Assembly (NCBI GenBank): GCA_965153355.1
Contig: OZ231126.1
Coordinates: 31,124,001-31,188,000, forward strand
DNA from: Flaccisagitta enflata
Taxonomy: Eukaryota; Chaetognatha; Sagittoidea; Aphragmophora
Direction: 5' to 3'
Length of the DNA: 64,000 nucleotides
The notes beneath the pieces are model-generated. The model did not search any database, was not told where the DNA came from, and saw nothing but the letters and a program-made list of their open reading frames with translations. The translations under genes were made by a program, and so were the position numbers. Positions within the stretch are counted from its first letter, which is position 1. Each line of letters opens with the position of its first letter. Of this stretch, positions 31,518-53,664 are shown in pieces.

Positions 31518-32573
31518 TTACACACTAGCACGAACTGATATCAAGAGAAGCGCAATCATTTTTACAGATGCATGTATCAAATCGCTTAAACATCAATTTG
31601 TATAAGTAGTTCCTCCAGAGATCCACATGTTTATGTTCTTATCACTTTCTATATCAAATCAACAGGACCACCACCATTGGGATACCCTGCAGGAGCGGTA
31701 GCAGCGGGAATTCCTACCGTCCCTCCCGGGTTACAACGGTCAGTGAGTCCGACGGTGAAGGAGGAGGAAGAAGAGGAAGAGGGAAACACCGAAAGTAGGG
31801 AGCACCGAGCCGCATCGCATCATCTAGAAAGTAGGACAACCCTGTTTAGTCTGAAGACAATTCTACTGTAATTGATCGTTTCTTTGAGATACATCAGATA
31901 TCATCATATCAAGCCCAACCACGTCCTTCCCTTCATCACTCCCTCAGGTTCCCAGCATCGATCCTCCTCTCCTACTTCAGACCGCCCCCGTCGTTCCAGA
32001 TCTCCTTCTTCCTCTCGAGCTTCTGCCCCAAAAGATCCCTCCGCGTCCTCCTCTTCCTCTTCCTCAAAGCATCATAGAAGCAGCAGTGATAAACATCATC
32101 ACCACCATCATCGCAAGCGCACTGCAGAGGAAACTGCACAGGGTGCTGACAGGTCTGGATTTGCATGGTAGAAGATGCATCGAAGATGTAAATATTTTCA
32201 AGCCTATTATCACCTATCTTTTGTTCTATCAAGGCTGAATTGTTACTTGATTCTGTTGCAGTGCAGTGACAGTCTAAAATATTGAGACTGATCACAGATC
32301 GGTCACGTCATATTGAATGTTATGTACATATATCTTTATTCGGTGAATTTCGTGTATATAGTGTATTTCGGAAAACGGGAAAAAAAAGGTGTGGGTGATT
32401 TGTCAATGATAAAATTGAGAATATTTGCATAATGCATTCTTTACCACTTTCTCTCCCTCATCAGTGCGTCATCTTCCTCTTCAAGAAGTCATCACAAGAA
32501 GAGCAAGAAAAGTGACAGAGACAAAGAAGGACATAAAAGAGATGAAGACATAATCAAGAAGGAGGTGGAGTAG
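15974..32573 (+). CDS. FIP1L1: Fip1 pre-mRNA 3'-end processing factor, complete, 12 exons, 566 aa
   Basis: Fip1 is the CPSF subunit that tethers poly(A) polymerase in nuclear cleavage/polyadenylation. Exons: 15974-16070, 16493-16803, 18011-18136, 20288-20391, 21262-21391, 26020-26173, 29285-29392, 31127-31222, 31342-31437, 31666-31830, 31948-32152, 32465-32573 (TAG). Phases agree throughout and length is close to the human protein (594). Domains: acidic N-terminus (run of Asp about 50-56), poly-Gly and poly-Ala inserts, the Fip1 signature [20 protein letters not shown] (148-167), a proline-rich region (about 308-450), then a Ser/Arg/His-rich basic tail ending DIIKKEVE. The animal RD/RE-rich block is largely replaced by Ser. 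Exon 6 could end at 26137 or 26173 (same phase); I prefer 26173 because SQPFFPG fits the family. One intron is GC-AG. An upstream in-frame TTG is not a credible start. Confidence 0.95.
16217..16465. repeat. (CAT)n microsatellites filling FIP1 intron 1
   Basis: Two long ATC arrays (16217-16285, 16393-16465) with degenerate ATC between occupy most of the 422-bp intron. The second ends 20-25 nt before the acceptor TCTTCCTCTAG. Confidence 0.96.
16843..16957. repeat. microsatellite (CATT)n, imperfect
   Basis: TTCA units with CATG/CATA variants begin about 40 nt after the FIP1 exon 2 donor. A second array (17950-18004) abuts the acceptor of the same intron. Confidence 0.93.
16958..17220. mobile_element. 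foldback element R2 (CAGCGGCCCCAAAG ends)
   Basis: Starts TTTTGGGCAGCGGCCCCAAA and ends with the inverse CTTTGGGGCCGCTGCCC. Between them is a degenerate array of about 20-bp units of the form CCTCAAATC(C/T)GCCCTCYAGG. It lies in a FIP1 intron. Confidence 0.75.
17233..17791. mobile_element. MITE D, compact copy, TA target duplication
   Basis: CAGTATGTTTCAACTCGTTT at the left is inverted at the right (AACCAGTTGAAACATACTG), with TA on both sides. The subterminal TGTAACATTATGCAACGGCAT also repeats inverted near 17743-17765. It lies immediately right of R2 in FIP1 intron 2. Confidence 0.85.
18921..19335. mobile_element. foldback element R2, full copy with long internal inverted arrays
   Basis: Left end GCAGCGGCCCCAAAGGGGAC then TGTAGAACACAGGGGGAC; right end TCCTCCTGTGTTCTTCAGGA then CTCCGCTGCCC. 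Each arm holds several 21-bp units (CTCTCAGGCCTGAAATCTGC type) that switch orientation at about 19110, so the whole 415 bases can fold back. A GTCC array lies inside the left arm. Confidence 0.8.
20379..20466 (+). repeat. 22-bp tandem repeat carrying the FIP1 exon 4 splice donor (four copies)
   Basis: Copies at 20379-20400, 20401-20422, 20423-20444 and 20445-20466, consensus CTTCCTTGATGGCGTAAGAA plus TG. Each holds a GCGTAAGA donor-like sequence. Copy 1 spans the exon/intron border at 20391/20392. Using a later donor would read ATGGCGTAA, an in-frame stop. Confidence 0.9.
21590..21660 (-). other. tRNA-Leu-like degenerate sequence
   Basis: Minus strand: ATGGCCTAATGGTATTGTC (box A), GAACTTAAGATC (an anticodon-loop-like stretch as in tRNA-Leu UAA), GAGTTCGATTCC (box B). 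The acceptor and T-stems do not pair, so it is a pseudogene or SINE remnant in a FIP1 intron. Confidence 0.4.
21876..21914 (-). repeat. orphan tail of the second hairpin-element subfamily
   Basis: GGACGCATTGTTGCCCAACC then GGGCTTGTTT matches the tail of the complete element at 49935-50217. No hairpin or GTCC core is attached here. Confidence 0.6.
22322..23372. mobile_element. composite MITE K with nested foldback, TA target duplication
   Basis: CAGTACAATGGGAGCAAAGA at the left is inverted at the right (ATTGCTCCCGTCGCACTG), with TA on both sides; inverted similarity runs about 120 bases inwards. Inside are a second foldback (about 22467-22780), a degenerate inverted short-period array (22805-23150) and a scrap of GACG-core element near 23183. 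It lies in FIP1 intron 5. Confidence 0.75.
22805..23150. repeat. degenerate inverted array AAGGTAAT / TACCCTAAAG
   Basis: The left half reads AAGGTAATAAAGGTAAT on the plus strand. The right half has irregular TACCCTAAAGTACCC-type units, roughly the inverse with a C-rich drift. Unit lengths vary from 8 to 11. Confidence 0.7.
23531..23816. mobile_element. foldback element R2, short copy with a clean 21-bp array
   Basis: GGGCAGCGGCCCCAAAGGGG on the left; GTCCCCTTTGGGGTCGCTGC on the right. The centre carries six 21-bp units with the palindromic core TCAGGCCTGA (23616-23740). Confidence 0.8.
23824..24025. repeat. degenerate minisatellite CCTAATCGCGGCCTCAGCRA
   Basis: About nine units of 20-21 bases with variable sequence; a shorter run lies left of the R2 copy at 23392-23455. 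Confidence 0.65.
24158..24600. repeat. low-complexity TTC/GTT/CGTCGTTCTT-rich tract
   Basis: Irregular pyrimidine-rich repeats (TTCATCGTCGTCGTTCTTTT type). The overlapping open frames give hydrophobic or Ser-rich low-complexity peptides without splice support, so I do not call a gene. The rest of FIP1 intron 5 up to 26019 is AT-rich without recognisable content. Confidence 0.6.
27163..27480. repeat. partial HINE-like element joined to a one-ended R2 element
   Basis: TTTTTAGTCGCATGCTAC and a GTCTGTCGGTTGG core (27163-27235) run directly into CTTTTTGGGCAGCGGCCCCA and an array of CCTTGAGGCCCAAATCCCAG-type units. The AGTC...R2 order suggests one inserted next to the other. A mirrored partial pair occurs at 28604-28960. 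Confidence 0.6.
28496..29230. repeat. inverted short-period arrays around partial R1 and R2 elements
   Basis: AATGACTTAGAA-type units (28510-28580) on the left face AAGTCATTTTAAGTCATT-type units (29085-29225) on the right. Between them are a partial hairpin element (28604-28681, ending in the perfect palindrome AGTCGCGTGCACGCGACT) and an R2 end near 28940. Confidence 0.65.
29521..30848. mobile_element. MITE E, long copy, TA target duplication
   Basis: TGACGCACTGAAA at the left and its inverse TTTTCAGTGCGTCA at the right, flanked by TA (29519-29520, 30849-30850). The interior shares the palindromic AACACAGCGCGCTCAGTAAC region with the 0.6-kb copy at 40334-40943, plus about 0.7 kb of extra AT-rich DNA. 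It lies in FIP1 intron 7. Confidence 0.85.
31223..31341 (+). other. GC-AG intron in FIP1
   Basis: Exon 8 must end in phase 1 at CCAG, and the only fitting donor is CAG|GCAAGG, the consensus of functional GC donors. The acceptor is TTTCTCAG at 31341. The 119-nt intron restores the frame into exon 9. Confidence 0.85.
31455..31515. repeat. microsatellite (AG)n close to the FIP1 exon 9 donor
   Basis: About 30 AG units beginning 17 nt after the GTAAGA donor at 31438, on the sense strand. Confidence 0.97.
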
Positions 32574-32574
32574 A

Positions 32575-32650
32575 TGAAGAAGAAGAAGATGAAGATGAAG
32601 ATGAAGATGAAGATGAAGATGAAGATGAAGATGAAGAACAAGAATAAGAA
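32575..32650. repeat. (GAAGAT)n in the FIP1 3' UTR
   Basis: Hexanucleotide GAAGAT units (about eight) start two bases after the TAG stop. It is transcribed but not translated in this model. Confidence 0.9.
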
Positions 32651-32984
32651 GAAGTGGAAGGAGAAGAAGTAATAAGAGAGTGAAGGAGATAGTTGGTAAC
32701 GTGATTTGGCATTGTCCTCTGCATTCTTTGGATTTTGCTTTAAGTGATATGTACAGTAATCATTGAATTGTACAAAGATTATGCACATGAGATAATAGAT
32801 CAAGGCCAGTTTTTTAATATCTCTTCTTCATGTTTTTAACGACCGTGCAACAACAATCGCAACCGCCACACCTGAAGCATATGCCATAGTAGACGGCCCA
32901 ATGTCATGAAATTTTAATTTTAGCATCGCAGGTATAAAAACACTCTATTTGTAATTTCATCTAATTTCTGAACATAGAAATATG

Positions 32985-33135
32985 TTTTTAGTCGCGGACT
33001 AGCGACTCTATAAGAGGCTTTGTCCGTCCGTCCGTTGGTCGGTTGGTGAGCACGAGTCGAAAAGTGGAAAAACCAGCGTTTCCGCCCCTGCCCACCCGTC
33101 CGCGACTGGTATTGGCCGTGTATCCGGCCTTGTTT
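32985..33135 (-). mobile_element. HINE-like hairpin element (subfamily 1)
   Basis: Hairpin AGTCGCGGACTAGCGACT, a GTCC/GTTGG core, CGCCCCTGCCC, distal GTCCGCGACTGG (complement of the hairpin arm AGTCGCGGAC), tail GTGTATCCGGCCTTGTTT. It sits about 400 bp after the FIP1 stop. Confidence 0.85.
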
Positions 33136-33484
33136 ATGGTCAAACTATAGGTTCAGTTGTAGTTATTGCTGCACAGATGTCAAATTAGTCACTGCAGTTA
33201 CCATATCCTAAACATTAAAACGGTTTTCATCCTCACAAAAATAGCTATTTCGCTGATTCCCGGTTGCCTATTACAAGTATTTGCTGTTTGATATGGGATC
33301 TCAAAACTTTATTTAAAGCAAGATGGAAAAATAAGTCAGAGAAAAATGAATATAAGATATTTAAGTCAAAGAATTTCACTAATCTTTGTTGAGGACTGAG
33401 GAGTAGAATGATTTATTTTACTCTAGTAAAGTCCAAAGAAAGATGGTTTTAATTGACAAATTGCCTATCCTGCGCCATTGTTTA

Positions 33485-34170
33485 CTACTATATACCAGTA
33501 ATGGCGGCTGTGGCCGTGAGGAAAAAGGTCGTTAGCATTGATCAGTTTTCACCAAACTTTTATCTTCAGTCCCAGCTTTTCTTTCATTTGTTAGATCAAA
33601 TCAAGAGCAGTTGTATGTATTGATTGTACTGAAAATCCGGGAAAAATAGAACTAAGCCAAATGAGCTAGATGAGCTAAAATACTCAAAGTCACACAACCA
33701 GATATCCAGCTATGCTCACTGAAATGTTTTTTTGTATCTGCATACTCAAAACATTTATTCATCCTATTTGAAATCAGAAAAAAAGACTAAGCTGAATGAG
33801 CTAAAATACTTTAAAACACCCTCAGAGATGAGCAGCTCTGCTCACTGACATGCTTTCTTACGTCCGCTTGCTTAAACATGTATCAAAATATTTATTCATT
33901 TATTCCATTTTAAAAAAAAAAGAGCTAAATGAGCCAAATGAGCTAAAATACTCAAAAACACCCTCACAGATGAGCAGCTATGCTCATGAATATGTTTTCT
34001 TGTATTTGCATGCTGAAACAAACATAAATACACTTCTTTATTGATCCTACTTAAGATCATAAAAAAAAAAAAAAATTCAATTTGAATTTTTTGTAAATAA
34101 ATCTTTAAAGATTCATGACGCAAAAAATATTTGTTGTGGACTATTTTGCTTGGCGCCAAATGAAAAAGAA
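33485..34170. mobile_element. dispersed element C with internal ~125-bp tandem repeats
   Basis: Begins with the GGCGGCTGTGGCCGTGAGG hairpin motif, then three diverged tandem copies (about 33655, 33780, 33915) containing GAGCTAAAATACTC and AGCTATGCTCACTGAAATG-type blocks. An inverted relative with two copies lies at 52780-53195. It occupies the FIP1 / four-TM gene spacer. Confidence 0.7.
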
Positions 34171-34179
34171 TAATCAAAT

Positions 34180-35333
34180 TAACTTACCCTATCAATTTTG
34201 TTTGAGGGACCAGTCAGCTGGATGAGTTTCACAACTTCCTCATAAGAAAATGAAAACCCCAAATCTCTCGGATTTTTCAAAAAGTCGAAGACTTTTTTTC
34301 CCGATTATCGGGAAGTCTCAAAGCTTCTATTTAATTCTGTTCAATCACTCACCCAGTGCATACGGCATTCATGTTCAGGAGAGCAGTAAAAATCGGACAT
34401 CTCATAAGAAATTAACTTAGTTGAAGTGGGTCTTTTCCAACGATAGCTATTCCTGACTTCTCAGCTGGTCGAACTGATTTCTGCAATTTCAAAGACTGCA
34501 AAAATAACTGTTGAACTTGAAGTAAAGCAAGCCACCATGCATGCAACCAACTGGCTTCGCTCTCAAAGTACTCGATGCACTCAATGTAATCGGAGACAAT
34601 AATTTTTGGACTAATACAGTAATAACAAATGTTTTGTCAATACGTCAATTGAAACGCCCCAAAGTTGAACACTGGCTCTCACCAATCTTACCATAGACGA
34701 GGCTTGGTAAAAAAATATCTCATGCAAATTTTCAGGCCTCTGGGATAGGGGGAACCTTCGTTAGGATGACCATGAAGTTTCCATAGAAATCTATGACAGA
34801 GACAAAATTTGCATAATAGAAATACTGATTCCAATGCTAATTCAATGCAAACTTCAACCTCACCCTAACGAAGGTTCCTGCTATCTGAGAGGCCCAAAAT
34901 TTTGCATGGAATATTTTTTTACCAAGCCTTAACTGTGGTAAGATTGGTGAAAGCCATAGTCGAAGTTTGGGGCGCTTCATGGGACGTGATACGCAACCAT
35001 TCTGACATCTGGCGTTTGTACGAAAGTAATACATAGTGCTTTGCTCTCAAATAATTGCAATGAGAGCTTAATAAAAGTTTGCCTCTCCCGCTGGTTTTGA
35101 TTTTGTAAACAAGGCCAAGTAGGCCAATATGTGCGACGTGTGGATCGTCAAACGAATGCGTTTCCAAGAGACCGACCGAAAGACCAACGGACAAACCCTC
35201 TTATTGATATGCGTTGTCACAAATACAATTTTTTTGTAGAAAATACCACTGGACAACCCGACGAATGCAGTCAAAGAGAAAATAAGGTCAACGACAATAA
35301 TGAGAAACTAGATCACCCTTATCTTTGAAGACG
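34180..35333. other. spacer left of the four-TM gene
   Basis: An inverted repeat pair (about 34640-34760 versus 34845-34985, e.g. CCAATCTTACCATAGACGAG / GTGGTAAGATTGGTGAAAGC) forms a foldback of about 350 bp. At 35110-35215 is a GACC-core element (ACAAGGCCAAGTAGGCCAAT). No gene is seen. Confidence 0.6.
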
Positions 35334-47726
<12,393 letters not shown>

Positions 47727-47908
47727 AATCCTTGCATTAATGTATTTGTCAAATTGATTTATTATTCTCGTTTCAATCTTTCAATCTCTTGTAGTAGTAT
47801 ATTTATTTACACGAAGGGTTACAGACCTTCCCGGATGCATTGCCGCTATCAGTTTTAATTTCTATGAATGGTAATGTATTTTTCAGCAATTTCAAGTGTT
47901 TTCCTTTG

Positions 47909-48083
47909 TTTTTAGTCGCGGACACGCGACCCTACACCTTGCCGTGTCGGTCGGTAGGCCGGTAGGTCGGTCCGTCGGTCCGTCGGTCCGTCCATCACAT
48001 TTTTGAATTCCGAGCGGTTTTTGCATTACTGCCCCTGCCCAACCGTCCGCGACTGGATTGCCGTGTATCCGGCCTTGTTTTTT
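47909..48083 (-). mobile_element. HINE-like hairpin element (subfamily 1), best-preserved copy
   Basis: Hairpin AGTCGCGGACACGCGACC, CTACACCTTGCCGTG, a core of GTCGGTAGG and GTCCGTCG units, CTGCCCCTGCCCAACC, distal GTCCGCGACTGG, tail GTGTATCCGGCCTTGTTT. It lies between the convergent four-TM and SLC6 genes. Confidence 0.9.
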
Positions 48084-48681
48084 AACAGATCAAGTAGCGT
48101 GGAGTAAAGCTTTTCTGAGTTTCTATTTCGATCAATCTCATTTTCTTTAAAGAAAAAGAACATTGATGATATTGGTTTTTATCTTACTGACTGAACATCC
48201 TTTAACTAAAAGTTTAGATCTTTTGTAGAAATGCAAAGTAGTATAAAGGAATTGGTCAATGTTAAGCTGGCTGTTGATTAAATGAAAAACTGAGGAACTT
48301 TGATTAAAAGGAAACCAGAAAACTGAAGCATTCTCGTTTTGAGCTGTGCTGATTGGCCATTATCATATCTATTGAAACAAACTAAAGCGATTTTTATAAT
48401 TTAACTAGGTAAGCGGGTATCATTTGGCACAGGTTTGTTTTGATTAAGATTTTAGCATTTTATAGAAATGATCATGAATTGTTGCAGATGCTATGAGATG
48501 ATGAGCTAACACAATATCAGTAAATTTTGCCCTCCACGTATATGTTTCAAGTAGTTGGGCCCGAAATGTGGTTTTGAGATAATCTGGGAAAGAAATCAAT
48601 AGATTGAGGTAGACGAGCAATGACCTACAAGTAGCTAATCAGTAATAAAATGTCGATGAAAAGAATTAATGAATAAAAGAT

Positions 48682-51600
48682 TTACAGATAAGTATCAAAG
48701 ACATCGGCTCCTTCATTTGTAAAAGACACCCCATTTTCATTCTTGTTGTTATTGTCGAGCGTATTCTGATTTACATCCTCGTCTATGAAAGAGATTTTGT
48801 TGTTGATGTTGTTGCTCTCTTTTTTGGCGGCAATAGCATATTTGCCCTGACGGTTTTCCTGAGAGTCAAAGGGAGAAGAGAAGATCTACTAATTTGCAAC
48901 ATCGATTTTTTAGAATCTGCATCCTACCATTCAACTTATTTATTACATAAATCGGCTTAGCTTCACTAGAGCACATCCTATTCCTAAATCGGAAAAAATC
49001 ATTCTCTGATGTAAAACTGGATTTGGACAGCGTAGAAATGACTGAAAAATCATTATTGAGGTATGAATTGTGTTCCCCATGATCAGGCTTGTTTTGACAG
49101 CAGATGCCTTAATGTGAAGTGCATGTGACTGATGCGAGCACTAGCCATTACTGGTCCAGTATACAAACCTTTTTTGCGGGACCCCAGTCAGGTTTCGGCT
49201 CTGATAGTTGATCCACTTCCTGACGCAATTGCAGACACAGAGGAGATCCTTTCAACAAACAAACGACCACTCCAACCACGATTGCCAAAATGGGAGTGGC
49301 CTGAATTAAATAGGGATAAAAACAAACAAATGAGCAAATAGGAAAGGTATGAATGGATATGGGGTAACAACAAACAGATGTGCAATCCAACTTAGTTACT
49401 CAATATTAATTTACATTGGAATTACAACAAACTAGTATAGAGTTCTTACTACGCACTCCGATAATGATCGCCAGCGTCGAAGTGGCATAAACTACGATTG
49501 AAAAAAAGTACACAGAAGTACAATGTCTAGATTACAGATTTACTATTAAAAGGGTCTTGTAGCATAGGGGAAGCCCCGTCCCCGACTGAACAATACTGCT
49601 TGATCACACTGACTAAGCCTGTACATTTAAGCAGTCAATAACGTCTACCTTGATCAACAATGACTACTCCTACATACTACTTCATCCTGAATAAAGTTCA
49701 TGTGCATGAATTGATTTAAAAACCTGTATCAGCCAGCCAAGATCTTTGTAGTTATCTGGATACAAGTAACCATTGAAGTCAATTGGTTTCGAGTCAATAA
49801 TGGAGAAAATGATGATGGCGATGATGACCGCTCCAGACAGAAAACGCCAGCAAATTTGAAAGTAAATGTTTGGTCTGAAAAATAGAATCCAAAAGTCTGA
49901 CATTTATGAAATTGAGCCATGCTCCAAAGTACTTTGTAGATGCGTCCGTCAGGAACGCATCTCTATAAGAGGGTCTGTCCGTCGGTCGGTCCGTCCGTCC
50001 GTCCGTCCGTCCGTCGGTCCGTCACGCCTGTGCAAAAAACGCATCTCTTGGCTGTTTTTGGCCACGGCGAGATCCTACACTGAAACAAATGATCAACCAA
50101 CATGTTTTGAGTCTTTTCATCCGTCAGTTCGTCCATCTGTCTCTCCATACATATATCACATGATCTATACACGCTGAGACACAGCCCGGACGCATCGTTG
50201 CCCGGTCGGGCTTGTTTAAAAGTTAAATGACAGTATGAGATTAAGAGGCGAGTGAGTTGGGTATAAAACAGTGAAGAGTGCAAAAACCACAACGAAACAT
50301 TACACACAAATCAATATACTTATACACGCAAAAACGTTTGCACACCTGCACGTATGCACGCACGCATGCACAGTAAAACAAGTGACGCGGGGTAACAATA
50401 TCGTTGCGGACGCGTGGGCAGGGGCGGCTAACCCCAATCCACACCCAACGCCTCACCCAAACCCCTTTCCAACACAGACACATACCATCTTAGAAAAAAA
50501 AATCTTCCGGCATGTTTATATGTATATCTCTGGTTAGAATCAACAAATCATAAAAAAATTGGTGAGATAAATAAAGCCCTTCAAATTTGCAAGAGATTTA
50601 CGCAAACTGCATCCCTTTTGCTCTATGCAATTAAAAGTTATTTAACTTTGATTGAAATACTTCAATTTCGCTTCTGCCATTTCTATACGAAATTTAAATG
50701 AGATCTTTTCACTGTTTTTTAAATTCCTTCTAAACGCATTAAGCTAGACAGATGCGGTTTGCGTGAACAGCTTGCAAATTCGAAGGGCTTCATTTCTGTC
50801 ACCGATTTTTCTATAATTTGATAAGCTTTTTGGTAGCTATGAGTGTAAATGTAGCGGGAGAGGAGATCAAAAAAAGATATGAAAAAGATCTGAAGACCTA
50901 TCACTCCAGTATACAATGAGAGACTCTACAAATTGTTTCCCCAACAAATGGTGGCCCTGATTCAGCCAAAAAGAGCTCACACTAATTATCCATGGACTTG
51001 TAACTGCTTTATATCTATTTTGATAACATTAAACACATTTTTATTACAGGGCGGAAGATTTTTTTTTCTAAGATAGTACTCAAAAAGGTTCTAAAACGCT
51101 CGTTTTTCCTTTTTTCGACTTGTGCTCACGGACGGATGGACGGACGGACGGACGGACGGACAGAGAGACAGACGGACAGACGGCCGGCCGGATGGACGCA
51201 CGGACGGGTGGACGAACAGACGGACGGATGGATGGACGGAAAGATGGACGGACAGATGGATGGATGGACGAACGGATGGACAAATCCGTATCCGCAACTG
51301 AAAAAACTAGTTGCACGATGATAATACTAACCTTTTCCCAAGCATCAGATGAACGTCGTCGGCAAATTGTTGATATCCATAAACATAATTGAGGACAATC
51401 AACTCCAAAATGGCGATGATTAAAAGAGGATAGTTGGACACAGAAACATCAACCAGATTCAATAAATACATTCCTCCTCTCGTCACCTTAAAATGAATGA
51501 TCGTTACTTCAGATGTATGCCAGTTTTCATGGCAAAAAAAAATTGTTTACTCGGAAATGACGAATTTCAATTGTGGACTGCAATCGCAAATGTGCAGACA

Positions 51601-53615
51601 AGATTTCTTTGAATAAGAGTGTTTATTGAGACAATCATCACACCTGGTAATCTGTAAAAGAAAAATGTGAGATTAATACCCCAGAAATACTCGAGCATAC
51701 CCGAGCATAACCAAGAAATACCCTGGCAATACCCGAGCACAGCACTGTAGATTATAAAGTAGCGGGTAGCGCCGCTACTCGGCAAGAAAAAGGGCGTGTC
51801 GGCAGCTATCTAACTGCTCCTGCCCAAATGATCAAGTGACCTCAAATATGGCCCCTGTCCACCCTGTGCGACTGGGGTATCCGGCCTTGTTTCTCTCAAA
51901 GCGCCATAATGTGGTCTGCAATACCAGTGGCAATAAGCTCGGCAGTTAGATATGATATGAATGCGTCGTTTTACACCTGACAAATCAAGCAATAAAATAT
52001 AGGTTTTTTTCTTGGTGTTTTGTTTTTTTCTTGGTGTATTTTAGTAAGTTAGGGAAGTATGACTTGTCCGCAGATTTCAGGGGAAAATTTTGTTACTAAG
52101 CAGGAAAGAATAATCTATACATCTGCCCTAGCAATATCCGAGCAATACCCAAGCAACACCTGAGTAATACCCGAGCATACCCAAGCATACCCAAGCAATA
52201 CCAAGGCAATACCAAAGTAATACTCAGGAATACCCAAGCAATACCTTAGCAATACCTGAGCAATACCTGAGCAATACCCAAGCAATACCTGAGCAATACC
52301 CAAGCAATACCCAAGCAATACCCGAGCATACTCGAGTATACCCCGGGTTTTAATCTCACCTCAGATTACGTGGTGCATCATGCCGATTGTCAATTAAAAG
52401 AAAGACAATTTCGTTTTCCTACCATTGGAATGCCAAGTAGAAAGCAGATAAGGCAAAGGATACTTCTTGAGGCCACATTTCTCCAAGGGGACGACCGAAG
52501 TCGGGGAAACTCATCGAGCAAAGAACTGAATCAGGAAATGAATCCCAAGATGTTCAAACAATGTTTGTAAACCTTAAGAAATTGATCTCCAAGATAAAGT
52601 GGTGAAAATACCTCTCAATTGGGTGGACAACTCAGATTAACTCTACGAGTCTGTGAAAAAATCATTGCAGTTAGATAAAAAAAAATTAAATAAGGAGTGC
52701 TTCCTGTATCACTAAATATTATTGCCAAATTAATATTGATGATTTGTCAGTCTTCTTCGACTTTTTGATATATTCCAGAGAAACAGGGTTTTCATTTTCT
52801 TATTCGAAAGTTGCGTGTCTCTCAAGAAAGCATGTCAGTGAGCATAGCTGCTCATCTCTGAGGGTGTCTTTAAGTATTCTAGCTCACTTAACTCATTTAG
52901 CTGTTTTTTTTTCCTCTGATTTTTAATGGGATGAATAAAAAAAAATGTTTTGATATATGCATGCAAACTCAAGATGTCAGTGAGCATAGCTGGTTGTCTG
53001 GTTGAGTGATTTTGAGCATTTTAGCTCATCTACCTCATTTGGCTCAGTCCTATTTTTCTCTGATTTTCAGTGCAATCAATTTATAAAATTGCTCTTGATT
53101 TGATTTGCAGTGACTAAAAACAAGCTCGGTGAAAAGTGACCAATGGTTACGACTTTTTTCCTCATGGCGACAGTCCATTACTGGTAGTATTAGTAGGACT
53201 ATTTGAAAGCCATAAGAATCACTGGCTATGAGAGATGTTTGTTTGACAGCAAAACTAAAATCAGGAAAAGATTTTTTGGAAAGTTACAGGTAGTTGATAG
53301 CCCAGATTACAGACATGAAAATTCGCTTACCTAAGGACATTCTCCATCATGGAGAGCGTAGAACCCATTCCAAGAATAAACATCATGAAGAAGAACAAGA
53401 CTCCCCAAAAAGGGGCTGCAGGCAGAAGGGCCAAACCTTCTGGATAAACGACAAAAGCTAAACCTGGGCCTCCAGTAGCCACTTTATCAACCGTCAGACC
53501 CGATATATGAGCCATGTAACCTGAGTTTGGAAAAGAATGTGGATGATGACCGGGATGTTGTATGTTTCGTTTGACGGCCAAACATTTTCCCCTGGTTATC
53601 AATGAGGTGCAGGTC

Positions 53616-53664
<49 letters not shown>

